The translations under genes and the position numbers were made by a program. From Parapristionchus giblindavisi (Eukaryota > Nematoda > Chromadorea > Rhabditida > Diplogasteridae), in assembly GCA_943737045.1 (NCBI GenBank), contig CALSFV010000217.1:496001-560000 (forward strand): a stretch of 64,000 bases of DNA, written 5' to 3'. How positions within the stretch are numbered: position 1 is the first letter of the stretch; the number at the start of each line of letters is the position of its first letter. This document shows, in pieces, positions 24,301-36,535 of this stretch. The notes under the pieces are model-generated. The model was not told the origin of the DNA. It did not search any database and worked only from the letters and a program-made list of their open reading frames with translations.

Positions 24301-27300
24301 TACTTTTGTACTTAGGGCATTGTAGAATCAACAAAAGATTACAGCTTGACATGAACTGAAGTGTACATTATTCAGAATTTTTTGCTCTTTCGTTTGGTGT
24401 ATGACACGCTGGGTTTCGCTGAAAATTTTTCATGGCAGGAATTGTTTTGTTCTTATCAGAGTGATGGTTACTTTTGTACTTAGGGCATTGTAGAATCAAC
24501 AAAATATTACAGCTTGACATGAACTGAAGTGTACATTATTCAGAATTTTTTGCTCTTTCGTTTGGTGTATGACACGCTGGGTTTCGCTGAAATATTGACG
24601 TGTCACGAATTCTTTAATGCCAAAAATGCATGGTTCAATGTTGTTAATTCGGCTGGAGCGGCCGTTGTTTAACATGGAACGTTGCAAATTATTCAGAATT
24701 TTTTGCTATTTCGTTTGGTATATGACACGCTGGGTTTCGCTGAAAATTTTTCATGTCAGGAATTGTTTTGTTCTTATCAGAGTGATGGTTACTTTTGTAC
24801 TTAGGGCATTGTAGAATCAACAAAAGATTACAGCTTGACATGAACTGAAGTGTACATTATTCAGAATTTTTTGCTCTTTCGTTTGGTGTATGACACGCTG
24901 GGTTTCGCTGAAAATTTTTCATGTCAGGAATTGTTTTGTTCTTATCAGAGTGATGGTTACTTTTGTACTTAGGGCATTGTAGAATCAACAAAAGATTACA
25001 GCTTGACATGAACTGAAGTGTACATTATTCAGAATTTTTTGCTCTTTCGTTTGGTGTATGACACGCTGGGTTTCGCTGAAAATTTTTCATGTCAGGAATT
25101 GTTTTGTTCTTATCAGAGTGATGGTTACTTTTGTACTTAGAGCATTGTAGAATCAACAAAAGATTACAGCTTGACATGAACTGAAGTGTACATTATTCAG
25201 AATTTTTTGCTCTTTCGTTTGGTGTATGACACGCTGGGTTTCGCTGAAAATTTTTCATGTCAGGAATTGTTTTGCTCTTATCAGAGTGATGGTTACTTTT
25301 GTACTTAGAGCATTGTAGAATCAACAAAAGATTACAGCTTGACATGAACTGAAGTGTACATTATTCAGAATTTTTTGCTCTTTCGTTTGGTGTATGACAC
25401 GCTGGGTTTCGCTGAAAATTTTTCATGTCAGGAATTGTTTTGTTCTTATCAGAGTGATGGTTACTTTTGTACTTAGGGCATTGTAGAATCAACAAAAGAT
25501 TACAGCTTGACATGAACTGAAGTGTACATTATTCAGAATTTTTTGCTCTTTCGTTTGGTGTATGACACGCTGGGTTTCGCTGAAAATTTTTCATGTCAGG
25601 AATTGTTTTGTTCTTATCAGAGTGATGGTTACTTTTGTACTTAGAGCATTGTAGAATCAACAAAAGATTACAGCTTGACATGAACTGAAGTGTACATTAT
25701 TCAGAATTTTTTGCTCTTTCGTTTGGTGTATGACACGCTGGGTTTCGCTGAAAATGTTTCATGTCAGGAATTGTTTTGCTCTTATCAGAGTGATGGTTAC
25801 TTTTGTACTTAGAGCATTGTAGAATCAACAAAAGATTACAGCTTGACATGAACTGAAGTGTACATTATTCAGAATTTTTTGCTCTTTCGTTTGGTGTATG
25901 ACACGCTGGGTTTCGCTGAAAATTTTTCATGTCAGGAATTGTTTTGTTCTTATCAGAGTGATGGTTACTTTTGTACTTAGGGCATTGTAGAATCAACAAA
26001 AGATTACAGCTTGACATGAACTGAAGTGTACATTATTCAGAATTTTTTGCTCTTTCGTTTGGTGTATGACACGCTGGGTTTCGCTGAAAATTTTTCATGG
26101 CAGGAATTGTTTTGTTCTTATCAGAGTGATGGTTACTTTTGTACTTAGGGCATTGTAGAATCAACAAAATATTACAGCTTGACATGAACTGAAGTGTACA
26201 TTATTCAGAATTTTTTGCTCTTTCGTTTGGTGTATGACACGCTGGGTTTCGCTGAAATATTGACGTGTCACGAATTCTTTAATGCCAAAAATGCATGGTT
26301 CAATGTTGTTAATTCGGCTGGAGCGGCCGTTGTTTAACATGGAACGTTGCAAATTATTCAGAATTTTTTGCTATTTCGTTTGGTATATGACACGCTGGGT
26401 TTCGCTGAAAATTTTTCATGTCAGGAATTGTTTTGTTCTTATCAGAGTGATGGTTACTTTTGTACTTAGGGCATTGTAGAATCAACAAAAGATTACAGCT
26501 TGACATGAACTGAAGTGTACATTATTCAGAATTTTTTGCTCTTTCGTTTGGTGTATGACACGCTGGGTTTCGCTGAAAATTTTTCATGTCAGGAATTGTT
26601 TTGTTCTTATCAGAGTGATGGTTACTTTTGTACTTAGGGCATTGTAGAATCAACAAAAGATTACAGCTTGACATGAACTGAAGTGTACATTATTCAGAAT
26701 TTTTTGCTCTTTCGTTTGGTGTATGACACGCTGGGTTTCGCTGAAAATTTTTCATGTCAGGAATTGTTTTGTTCTTATCAGAGTGATGGTTACTTTTGTA
26801 CTTAGAGCATTGTAGAATCAACAAAAGATTACAGCTTGACATGAACTGAAGTGTACATTATTCAGAATTTTTTGCTCTTTCGTTTGGTGTATGACACGCT
26901 GGGTTTCGCTGAAAATTTTTCATGTCAGGAATTGTTTTGCTCTTATCAGAGTGATGGTTACTTTTGTACTTAGAGCATTGTAGAATCAACAAAAGATTAC
27001 AGCTTGACATGAACTGAAGTGTACATTATTCAGAATTTTTTGCTCTTTCGTTTGGTGTATGACACGCTGGGTTTCGCTGAAAATTTTTCATGTCAGGAAT
27101 TGTTTTGTTCTTATCAGAGTGATGGTTACTTTTGTACTTAGGGCATTGTAGAATCAACAAAAGATTACAGCTTGACATGAACTGAAGTGTACATTATTCA
27201 GAATTTTTTGCTCTTTCGTTTGGTGTATGACACGCTGGGTTTCGCTGAAAATTTTTCATGTCAGGAATTGTTTTGTTCTTATCAGAGTGATGGTTACTTT

Positions 27301-28986
27301 TGTACTTAGAGCATTGTAGAATCAACAAAAGATTACAGCTTGACATGAACTGAAGTGTACATTATTCAGAATTTTTTGCTCTTTCGTTTGGTGTATGACA
27401 CGCTGGGTTTCGCTGAAAATGTTTCATGTCAGGAATTGTTTTGCTCTTATCAGAGTGATGGTTACTTTTGTACTTAGAGCATTGTAGAATCAACAAAAGA
27501 TTACAGCTTGACATGAACTGAAGTGTACATTATTCAGAATTTTTTGCTCTTTCGTTTGGTGTATGACACGCTGGGTTTCGCTGAAAATTTTTCATGTCAG
27601 GAATTGTTTTGTTCTTATCAGAGTGATGGTTACTTTTGTACTTAGGGCATTGTAGAATCAACAAAAGATTACAGCTTGACATGAACTGAAGTGTACATTA
27701 TTCAGAATTTTTTGCTCTTTCGTTTGGTGTATGACACGCTGGGTTTCGCTGAAAATTTTTCATGGCAGGAATTGTTTTGTTCTTATCAGAGTGATGGTTA
27801 CTTTTGTACTTAGGGCATTGTAGAATCAACAAAATATTACAGCTTGACATGAACTGAAGTGTACATTATTCAGAATTTTTTGCTCTTTCGTTTGGTGTAT
27901 GACACGCTGGGTTTCGCTGAAATATTGACGTGTCACGAATTCTTTAATGCCAAAAATGCATGGTTCAATGTTGTTAATTCGGCTGGAGCGGCCGTTGTTT
28001 AACATGGAACGTTGCAAATTATTCAGAATTTTTTGCTATTTCGTTTGGTATATGACACGCTGGGTTTCGCTGAAAATTTTTCATGTCAGGAATTGTTTTG
28101 TTCTTATCAGAGTGATGGTTACTTTTGTACTTAGGGCATTGTAGAATCAACAAAAGATTACAGCTTGACATGAACTGAAGTGTACATTATTCAGAATTTT
28201 TTGCTCTTTCGTTTGGTGTATGACACGCTGGGTTTCGCTGAAAATTTTTCATGTCAGGAATTGTTTTGTTCTTATCAGAGTGATGGTTACTTTTGTACTT
28301 AGGGCATTGTAGAATCAACAAAAGATTACAGCTTGACATGAACTGAAGTGTACATTATTCAGAATTTTTTGCTCTTTCGTTTGGTGTATGACACGCTGGG
28401 TTTCGCTGAAAATTTTTCATGTCAGGAATTGTTTTGTTCTTATCAGAGTGATGGTTACTTTTGTACTTAGAGCATTGTAGAATCAACAAAAGATTACAGC
28501 TTGACATGAACTGAAGTGTACATTATTCAGAATTTTTTGCTCTTTCGTTTGGTGTATGACACGCTGGGTTTCGCTGAAAATTTTTCATGTCAGGAATTGT
28601 TTTGCTCTTATCAGAGTGATGGTTACTTTTGTACTTAGAGCATTGTAGAATCAACAAAAGATTACAGCTTGACATGAACTGAAGTGTACATTATTCAGAA
28701 TTTTTTGCTCTTTCGTTTGGTGTATGACACGCTGGGTTTCGCTGAAAATTTTTCATGTCAGGAATTGTTTTGTTCTTATCAGAGTGATGGTTACTTTTGT
28801 ACTTAGGGCATTGTAGAATCAACAAAAGATTACAGCTTGACATGAACTGAAGTGTACATTATTCAGAATTTTTTGCTCTTTCGTTTGGTGTATGACACGC
28901 TGGGTTTCGCTGAAAATTTTTCATGGCAGGAATTGTTTTGTTCTTATCAGAGTGATGGTTACTTTTGTACTTAGGGCATTGTAGAA
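21334..28986 (+). repeat. 1665-bp HOR (1 L + 8 S): three full and two shortened copies
   Basis: Full copies are 22831-24495, 24496-26160 and 26161-27825. Order: chimeric L with 'gttgtttaacatgg', then S1-S8. S2 and S3 have 'acttagagc', S3 has 'tgctcttatc', S6 has 'aaaatgtttcatg', and S8 has 'catggcagg' followed by 'aaatattac'. The copy at 21334-22830 (1497 bp) lacks one S at the S1 position. The copy at 27826-28986 (1161 bp) lacks three, matching the loss of S5-S7. Copy 22831 has one private change, 'ctcttacgtttgg' (about 23714). Losses of whole units with variant order kept are what unequal crossover produces. Confidence 0.95.
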
Positions 28987-30606
28987 TCAACAAAATATTA
29001 CAGCTTGACATGAACTGAAGTGTACATTATTCAGAATTTTTTGCTCTTTCGTTTGGTGTATGACACGCTGGGGTTCGCTGAAATATTGACGTGTCACGAA
29101 TTCTTTAATGCCAAAAATGCATGGTTCAATGTTGTTAATTCGGCTGGAGCGGCCGTTGTTCAACATGGAACGTTGCAAATTATTCAGAATTTTTTGCTAT
29201 TTCGTTTGGTATATGACACGCTGGGTTTCGCTGAAAATTTTTCATGTCAGGAATTGTTTTGTTCTTATCAGAGTGATGGTTACTTTTGTACTTAGGGCAT
29301 TGTAGAATCAACAAAAGATTACAGCTTGACATGAACTGAAGTGTACATTATTCAGAATTTTTTGCTCTTTCGTTTGGTGTATGACACGCTGGGTTTCGCT
29401 GAAAATTTTTCATGTCAGGAATTGTTTTGTTCTTATCAGAGTGATGGTTACTTTTGTACTTAGGGCATTGTAGAATCAACAAAAGATTACAGCTTGACAT
29501 GAACTGAAGTGTGCATTATTCAGAATTTTTTGCTCTTTCACGTGGTATATGACACTATAAGTTTCGCTAAAATATTGACGTGTCACGAATTCTTTAATGC
29601 CAAAAATGCATTGTTCAATGTTGTTAATTCGGCTGGAGCGGCCGTTGTTCAACATGGAACGTTGCAAATTATTCAGAATTTTTTGCTCTTTCGTTTGGTG
29701 TATGACACGCTGGGTTTCGCTGAAAATTTTTCATGTCAGGAATTGTTTTGTTCTTATCAGAGTGATGGTTACTTTTGTACTTAGGGCATTGTAGAATCAA
29801 CAAAAGATTACAGCTTGACATGAACTGAAGTGTACATTATTCAGATTTTTTTGCTCTTTCACGTGGTATGTGACACGATAAGTTTCGCTAAAATATTGAC
29901 GTGTCACGAATTCTTTAATGCCAAAAATGCATGGTTCAATGTTGTTAATTCGGCTGGAGCGGCCGTTGTTCAACATGGAACGTTGCAAATTATTCAGAAT
30001 TTTTTGCTCTTTCGTTTGGTTTATGACACTCTGGGTTTCGCTGAAAATTTTTCATGGCAGGAATTGTTTTGTTCTTATCAGAGTGATGGTTACTTTTGTA
30101 CTTAGGGCATTGTAGAATCAACAAAAGATTACAGCTTGACATGAACTGAAGTGTACATTATTCAGAATTTTTTGCTCTTTCGTTTGGTGTATGACACGCT
30201 GGGTTTCGCTGAAATATTGACGTGTCACGAATTCTTTAATGCCAAAAATGCATGGTTCAATGTTGTTAATTCGGCTGGAGCGGCCGTTGTTCAACATGGA
30301 ACGTTGCAAATTATTCAGAATTTTTTGCTATTTCGTTTGGTATATGACACGCTGGGTTTCGCTGAAAATTTTTCATGTCAGGAATTGTTTTGTTCTTATC
30401 AGAGTGATGGTTACTTTTGTACTTAGGGCATTGTAGAATCAACAAAAGATTACAGCTTGACATGAACTGAAGTGTACATTATTCAGAATTTTTTGCTCTT
30501 TCGTTTGGTGTATGACACGCTGGGTTTCGCTGAAAATTTTTCATGTCAGGAATTGTTTTGTTCTTATCAGAGTGATGGTTACTTTTGTACTTAGGGCATT
30601 GTAGAA
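28987..30606 (+). repeat. Mixed L/S block
   Basis: Units: L 28987 (chimeric, 'ggggttcgctgaaatattg'), S 29308, L 29476 ('gacactataag', 'gcattgttc'), L 29797 ('gtatgtgacacg', 'ggtttatgacactc', 'catggcagg'), L 30118 (chimeric), S 30439. Confidence 0.9.
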
Positions 30607-32409
30607 TCAACAAAAGATTACAGCTTGACATGAACTGAAGTGTACATTATTCAGATTTTTTTGCTCTTTCGTTTGGTGTATGACACGCTGGGTTTCGCTG
30701 AAAATTTTTCATGTCTGGAATTGTTTTGTTCTTATCAGAGTGATGGTTACTTTTGTACTTAGGGTATTGTAGAATCAACAAAAGATTACAGCTTGACATG
30801 AACTGAAGTGTACATTATTCAGATTTTTCTGCTCTTTCTCGTGGTATATGACACGATAAGTTTCGCTAAAATATTGACGTGTCACGAATTCTTTAATGCC
30901 AAAAATGCATGGTTCAATGTTGTTAATTCGGCTGGAGCGGCCGTTGTTCAACATGGAACGTTGCAAATTATTCAGAATTTTTTGCTATTTCGTTTGGTAT
31001 ATGACACGCTGGGTTTCGCTGAAAATTTTTCATGTCAGGAATTGTTTTGTTCTTATCAGAGTGATGGTTACTTTTGTACTTAGGGCATTGTAGAATCAAC
31101 AAAAGATTACAGCTTGACATGAACTGAAGTGTACATTATTCAGAATTTTTTGCTCTTTCGTTTGGTGTATGACACGCTGGGTTTCGCTGAAAATTTTTCA
31201 TGTCAGGAATTGTTTTGTTCTTATCAGAGTGATGGTTACTTTTGTACTTAGGGCATTGTAGAATCAACAAAAGATTACAGCTTGACATGAACTGAAGTGT
31301 ACATTATTCAGAATGTTTTGCTCTTTCGTTTGGTGTATGACACGCTGGGTTTCGCTGAAAATTTTTCATGTCAGGAATTGTTTTGTTCTTATCAGAGTGA
31401 TGGTTACTTTTGTACTTAGGGCATTGTAGAATCAACAAAAGATTACAGCTTGACATGAACTGAAGTGTACATTATTCAGAATTTTTTGCTCTTTCACGTG
31501 GTATATGACACTATAAGTTTCGCTAAAATATTGACGTGTCACGAATTCTTTAATGCCAAAAATGCATTGTTCAATGTTGTTAATTCGGCTGGAGCGGCCG
31601 TTGTTCAACATGGAACGTTGCAAATTATTCAGAATTTTTTGCTCTTTCGTTTGGTGTATGACACGCTGGGTTTCGCTGAAAATTTTTCATGTCAGGAATT
31701 GTTTTGTTCTTATCAGAGTGATGGTTACTTTTGTACTTAGGGCATTGTAGAATCAACAAAAGATTACAGCTTGACATGAACTGAAGTGTACATTATTCAG
31801 AATTTTTTGCTCTTTCGTTTGGTGTATGACACGCTGGGTTTCGCTGAAAATTTTTCATGTCAGGAATTGTTTTGTTCTTATCAGAGTGATGGTTACTTTT
31901 GTACTTAGGGCATTGTAGAATCAACAAAAGATTACAGCTTGACATGAACTGAAGTGTACATTATTCAGAATTTTTTGCTCTTTCGTTTGGTGTATGACAC
32001 GCTGGGTTTCGCTGAAAATTTTTCATGTCTGGAATTGTTTTGTTCTTATCAGAGTGATGGTTACTTTTGTACTTAGGGTATTGTAGAATCAACAAAAGAT
32101 TACAGCTTGACATGAACTGAAGTGTACATTATTCAGATTTTTCTGCTCTTTCTCGTGGTATATGACACGATAAGTTTCGCTAAAATATTGACGTGTCACG
32201 AATTCTTTAATGCCAAAAATGCATGGTTCAATGTTGTTAATTCGGCTGGAGCGGCCGTTGTTCAACATGGAACGTTGCAAATTATTCAGAATTTTTTGCT
32301 ATTTCGTTTGGTATATGACACGCTGGGTTTCGCTGAAAATTTTTCATGTCAGGAATTGTTTTGTTCTTACCAGAGTGATGGTTACTTTTGTACTTAGGAC
32401 ATTGTAGAA
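30607..32409 (+). repeat. 1314-bp duplication, second copy partial
   Basis: Copy 1 is 30607-31920: S, L 30775, S, S, L 31432, S. Copy 2 starts at 31921 with S, then L 32089. Shared markers are 'catgtctgg' with 'agggtattg' in the S, and 'cagatttttctgctc' in the L (about 30820, 32134). Unit 31432 is a copy of the L at 29476 ('gacactataag'). Confidence 0.88.
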
Positions 32410-35400
32410 TCAACAAAAGATTACAGCTTGACATGAACTGAAGTGTACATTATTCAGAATTTTTTGCTCTTTCTCGTGGTATATGACATGATAAGTTTCG
32501 CTAAAATATTGACGTGTCACGAATTCTTTAATGCCAAAAATGCATGGTTCAATGTTGTTAATTCGGCTGGAGCGGCCGTTGTTCAACATGGAACGTTGCA
32601 AATTATTCAGAATTTTTTGCTCTTTCGTTTGGTATATGACACGCTGGGTTTCGCTGAAAATTTTTCATGTCAGGAATTGTTTTGTTCTTATCAGAGTGAT
32701 GGTTACTTTTGTACTTAGGGCATTGTAGAATCAACAAAAGATTACAGCTTGACATGAACTGAAGTGTACATTATTCAGAATGTTTTGCTCTTTCGTTTGG
32801 TGTATGACACGCTGGGTTTCGCTGAATATTTTTCATGTCAGGAATTGTTTTGTTCTTACCAGAGTGATGGTTACTTTTGTACTTAGGGCATTGTAGAATC
32901 AACAAAAGATTACAGCTTGACATGAACTGAAGTGTACATTATTCAGAATTTTTTACTCTTTCGTTTGGTGTATGACACGCTGGGTTTCGCTGAAATATTG
33001 ACGTGTCACGAATTCTTTAATGCCAAAAATGCATGGTTCAATGTTGTTAATTCGGCTGGAGCGGCCGTTGTTCAACATGGAACGTTGCAAATTATTCAGA
33101 ATTTTTTGCTATTTCGTTTGGTATATGACACGCTGGGTTTCGCTGAAAATTTTTCATGTCAGGAATTGTTTTGTTCTTATCAGAGTGATGGTTACTTTTG
33201 TACTTAGGGCATTGTAGAATCAACAAAAGATTACAGCTTGACATGAACTGAAGTGTACATTATTCAGAATTTTTTGCTCTTTCGTTTGGTGTATGACACG
33301 CTGGGTTTCGCTGAAAATTTTTCATGTCAGGAATTGTTTTGTTCTTATCAGAGTGATGGTTACTTTTGTACTTAGGGCATTGTAGAATCAACAAAAGATT
33401 ACAGCTTGACATGAACTGAAGTGTACATTATTCAGAATGTTTTGCTCTTTCGTTTGGTGTATGACACGCTGGGTTTCGCTGAAAATTTTTCATGTCAGGA
33501 ATTGTTTTGTTCTTACCAGAGTGATGGTTACTTTTGTACTTAGGGCATTGTAGAATCAACAAAAGATTACAGCTTGACATGAACTGAAGTGTACATTATT
33601 CAGAATTTTTTGCTCTTTCGTTTGGTGTATGACACGCTGGGTTTCGCTGAAAATTTTTCATGGCAGGAATTGTTTTGTTCTTATCAGAGTGATGGTTACT
33701 TTTGTACTTAGGGCATTGTAGAATCAACAAAAGATTACAGCTTGACATGAACTGAAGTGTACATTATTCAGAATTTTTTGCTCTTTCGTTTGGTGTATGA
33801 CACGCTGGGTTTCGCTGAAAATTTTTCATGGCAGGAATTGTTTTGTTCTTATCAGAGTGATGGTTACTTTTGTACTTAGGGCATTGTAGAATCAACAAAA
33901 GATTACAGCTTGACATGAACTGAAGTGTACATTATTCAGAATGTTTTGCTCTTTCGTTTGGTGTATGACACGCTGGGTTTCGCTGAAAATTTTTCATGTC
34001 AGGAATTGTTTTGTTCTTACCAGAGTGATGGTTACTTTTGTACTTAGGGCATTGTAGAATCAACAAAAGATTACAGCTTGACATGAACTGAAGTGTACAT
34101 TATTCAGAATTTTTTGCTCTTTCGTTTGGTGTATGACACGCTGGGTTTCGCTGAAAATTTTTCATGGCAGGAATTGTTTTGTTCTTATCAGAGTGATGGT
34201 TACTTTTGTACATAGGGCATTGTAGAATCAACAAAAGATTACAGCTTGACATGAACTGAAGTGTACATTATTCAGAATTTTTTGCTCTTTCGTTTGGTGT
34301 ATGACACGCTGGGTTTCGCTGAAAATTTTTTATGTCAGGAATTGTTTTGTTCTTATCACAGTGATGGTTACTTTTGTACTTAGGGCATTGTAGAATCAAC
34401 AAAAGATTACAGCTTGACATGAACTGAAGTGTACATTATTCAGAATTTTTTGCTCTTTCGTTTGGTGTATGACACGCTGGGTTTCGCTGAAAATTTTTCA
34501 TGTCAGGAATTGTTTTGTTCTTATCAGAGTGATGGTTACTTTTGTACTTAGGGCATTGTAGAATCAACAAAAGATTACAGCTTGACATGAACTGAAGTGT
34601 ACATTATTCAGAATTTTTTGCTCTTTCTCGTGGTATATGACACGATAAGTTTCGCTAAAATATTGACGTGTCACGAATTCTTTAATGCCAAAAATGCATG
34701 GTTCAATGTTGTTAATTCGGCTGGAGCGGCCGTTGTTCAACATGGAACGTTGCAAATTATTCAGAATTTTTTGCTCTTTCGTTTGGTATATGACACGCTG
34801 GGTTTCGCTGAAATTTTTTCATGTCAGGAATTGTTTTGTTCTTATCAGAGTGATGGTTACTTTTGTACTTAGGGCATTGTAGAATCAACAAAAGATTACA
34901 GCTTGACATGAACTGAAGTGTACATTATTCAGAATGTTTTGCTCTTTCGTTTGGTGTATGACACGCTGGGTTTCGCTGAAAATTTTTCATGTCAGGAATT
35001 GTTTTGTTCTTACCAGAGTGATGGTTACTTTTGTACTTAGGGCATTGTAGAATCAACAAAAGATTACAGCTTGACATGAACTGAAGTGTACATTATTCAG
35101 AATGTTTTGCTCTTTCGTTTGGTGTATGACACGCTGGGTTTCGCTGAAAATTTTTCATGTCAGGAATTGTTTTGTTCTTACCAGAGTGATGGTTACTTTT
35201 GTACTTAGGGCATTGTAGAATCAACAAAAGATTACAGCTTGACATGAACTGAAGTGTACATTATTCAGAATTTTTTGCTCTTTCGTTTGGTGTATGACAC
35301 GCTGGGTTTCGCTGAAAATTTTTCATGGCAGGAATTGTTTTGTTCTTATCAGAGTGATGGTTACTTTTGTACATAGGGCATTGTAGAATCAACAAAAGAT

Positions 35401-36213
35401 TACAGCTTGACATGAACTGAAGTGTACATTATTCAGAATTTTTTGCTCTTTCGTTTGGTGTATGACACGCTGGGTTTCGCTGAAAATTTTTCATGTCAGG
35501 AATTGTTTTGTTCTTATCAGAGTGATGGTTACTTTTGTACTTAGGGCATTGTAGAATCAACAAAAGATTACAGCTTGACATGAACTGAAGTGTACATTAT
35601 TCAGAATTTTTTGCTCTTTCGTTTGGTGTATGACACGCTGGGTTTCGCTGAAAATTTTTCATGTCAGGAATTGTTTTGTTCTTATCAGAGTGATGGTTAC
35701 TTTTGTACTTAGGGCATTGTAGAATCAACAAAAGATTACAGCTTGACATGAACTGAAGTGTTCATTATTCAGAATTTTTTGCTCTTTCTCGTGGTATATG
35801 ACACGATAAGTTTCGCTAAAATATTGACGTGTCACGAATTCTTTAATGCCAAAAATGCATGGTTCAATGTTGTTAATTCGGCTGGAGCGGCCGTTGTTCA
35901 ACATGGAACGTTGCAAATTATTCAGAATTTTTTGCTCTTTCGTTTGGTATATGACACGCTGGGTTTCGCTGAAAATTTTCCATGTCAGGAATTGTTTTGT
36001 TCTTATCAGAGTGATGGTTACTTTTGTACTTAGAGCATTGTAGAATCAACAAAAGATTACAGCTTGACATGAACTGAAGTGTACATTATTCAGAATTTTT
36101 TGCTCTTTCGTTTGGTGTATGACACGCTGGGTTTCGCTGAAAATTTTTCATGTCAGGAATTGTTTTGTTCTTATCAGAGTGATGGTTACTTTTGTACTTA
36201 GGGCATTGTAGAA
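32410..36213 (+). repeat. S-rich block (runs of eight and five S units)
   Basis: Units: L 32410 ('gacatgataag'), S 32731, L 32899 (chimeric), eight S units 33220-34563, L 34564, five S units 34885-35724, L 35725, S 36046. An S subfamily with 'gaatgttttgctc' and 'cttaccag' is interspersed at 32731, 33388, 33892, 34885 and 35053. A 'gtacataggg' variant marks S units at 34060 and 35221. Confidence 0.9.
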
Positions 36214-36535
36214 TCAACAAAAGATTACAGCTTGACATGAACTGAAGTGTACATTATTCAGAATTTTTTTGCTCTTTCTCGTGGTATATGACACGATAAG
36301 TTTCGCTAAAATATTGACGTGTCACGAATTCTTTAATGCCAAAAATGCATGGTTCAATGTTGTTAATTCGGCTGGAGCGGCCGTTGTTCAACATGGAACG
36401 TTGCAAATTATTCAGAATTATTTGCTCTTTCGTTTGGTATATGACACGCTGGGTTTCGCTGAAAATTTTTCATGTCAGGAATTGTTTGGTTCTTATCAGA
36501 GTGATGGTTACTTTTGTACTTAGGGCATTGTAGAA
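36214..36535 (+). repeat. 322-bp L unit opening the L-rich block
   Basis: This L unit has a T7 tract in its B half and 'gaattatttgctc' in its A half. The 1698-bp duplication begins inside it. It starts a run of L units with no S between them (36214, 36536, 36857, 37178, 37499, 37820, 38234, 38555, 38876, 39197, 39518), the longest L-only run in the window. Confidence 0.9.
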
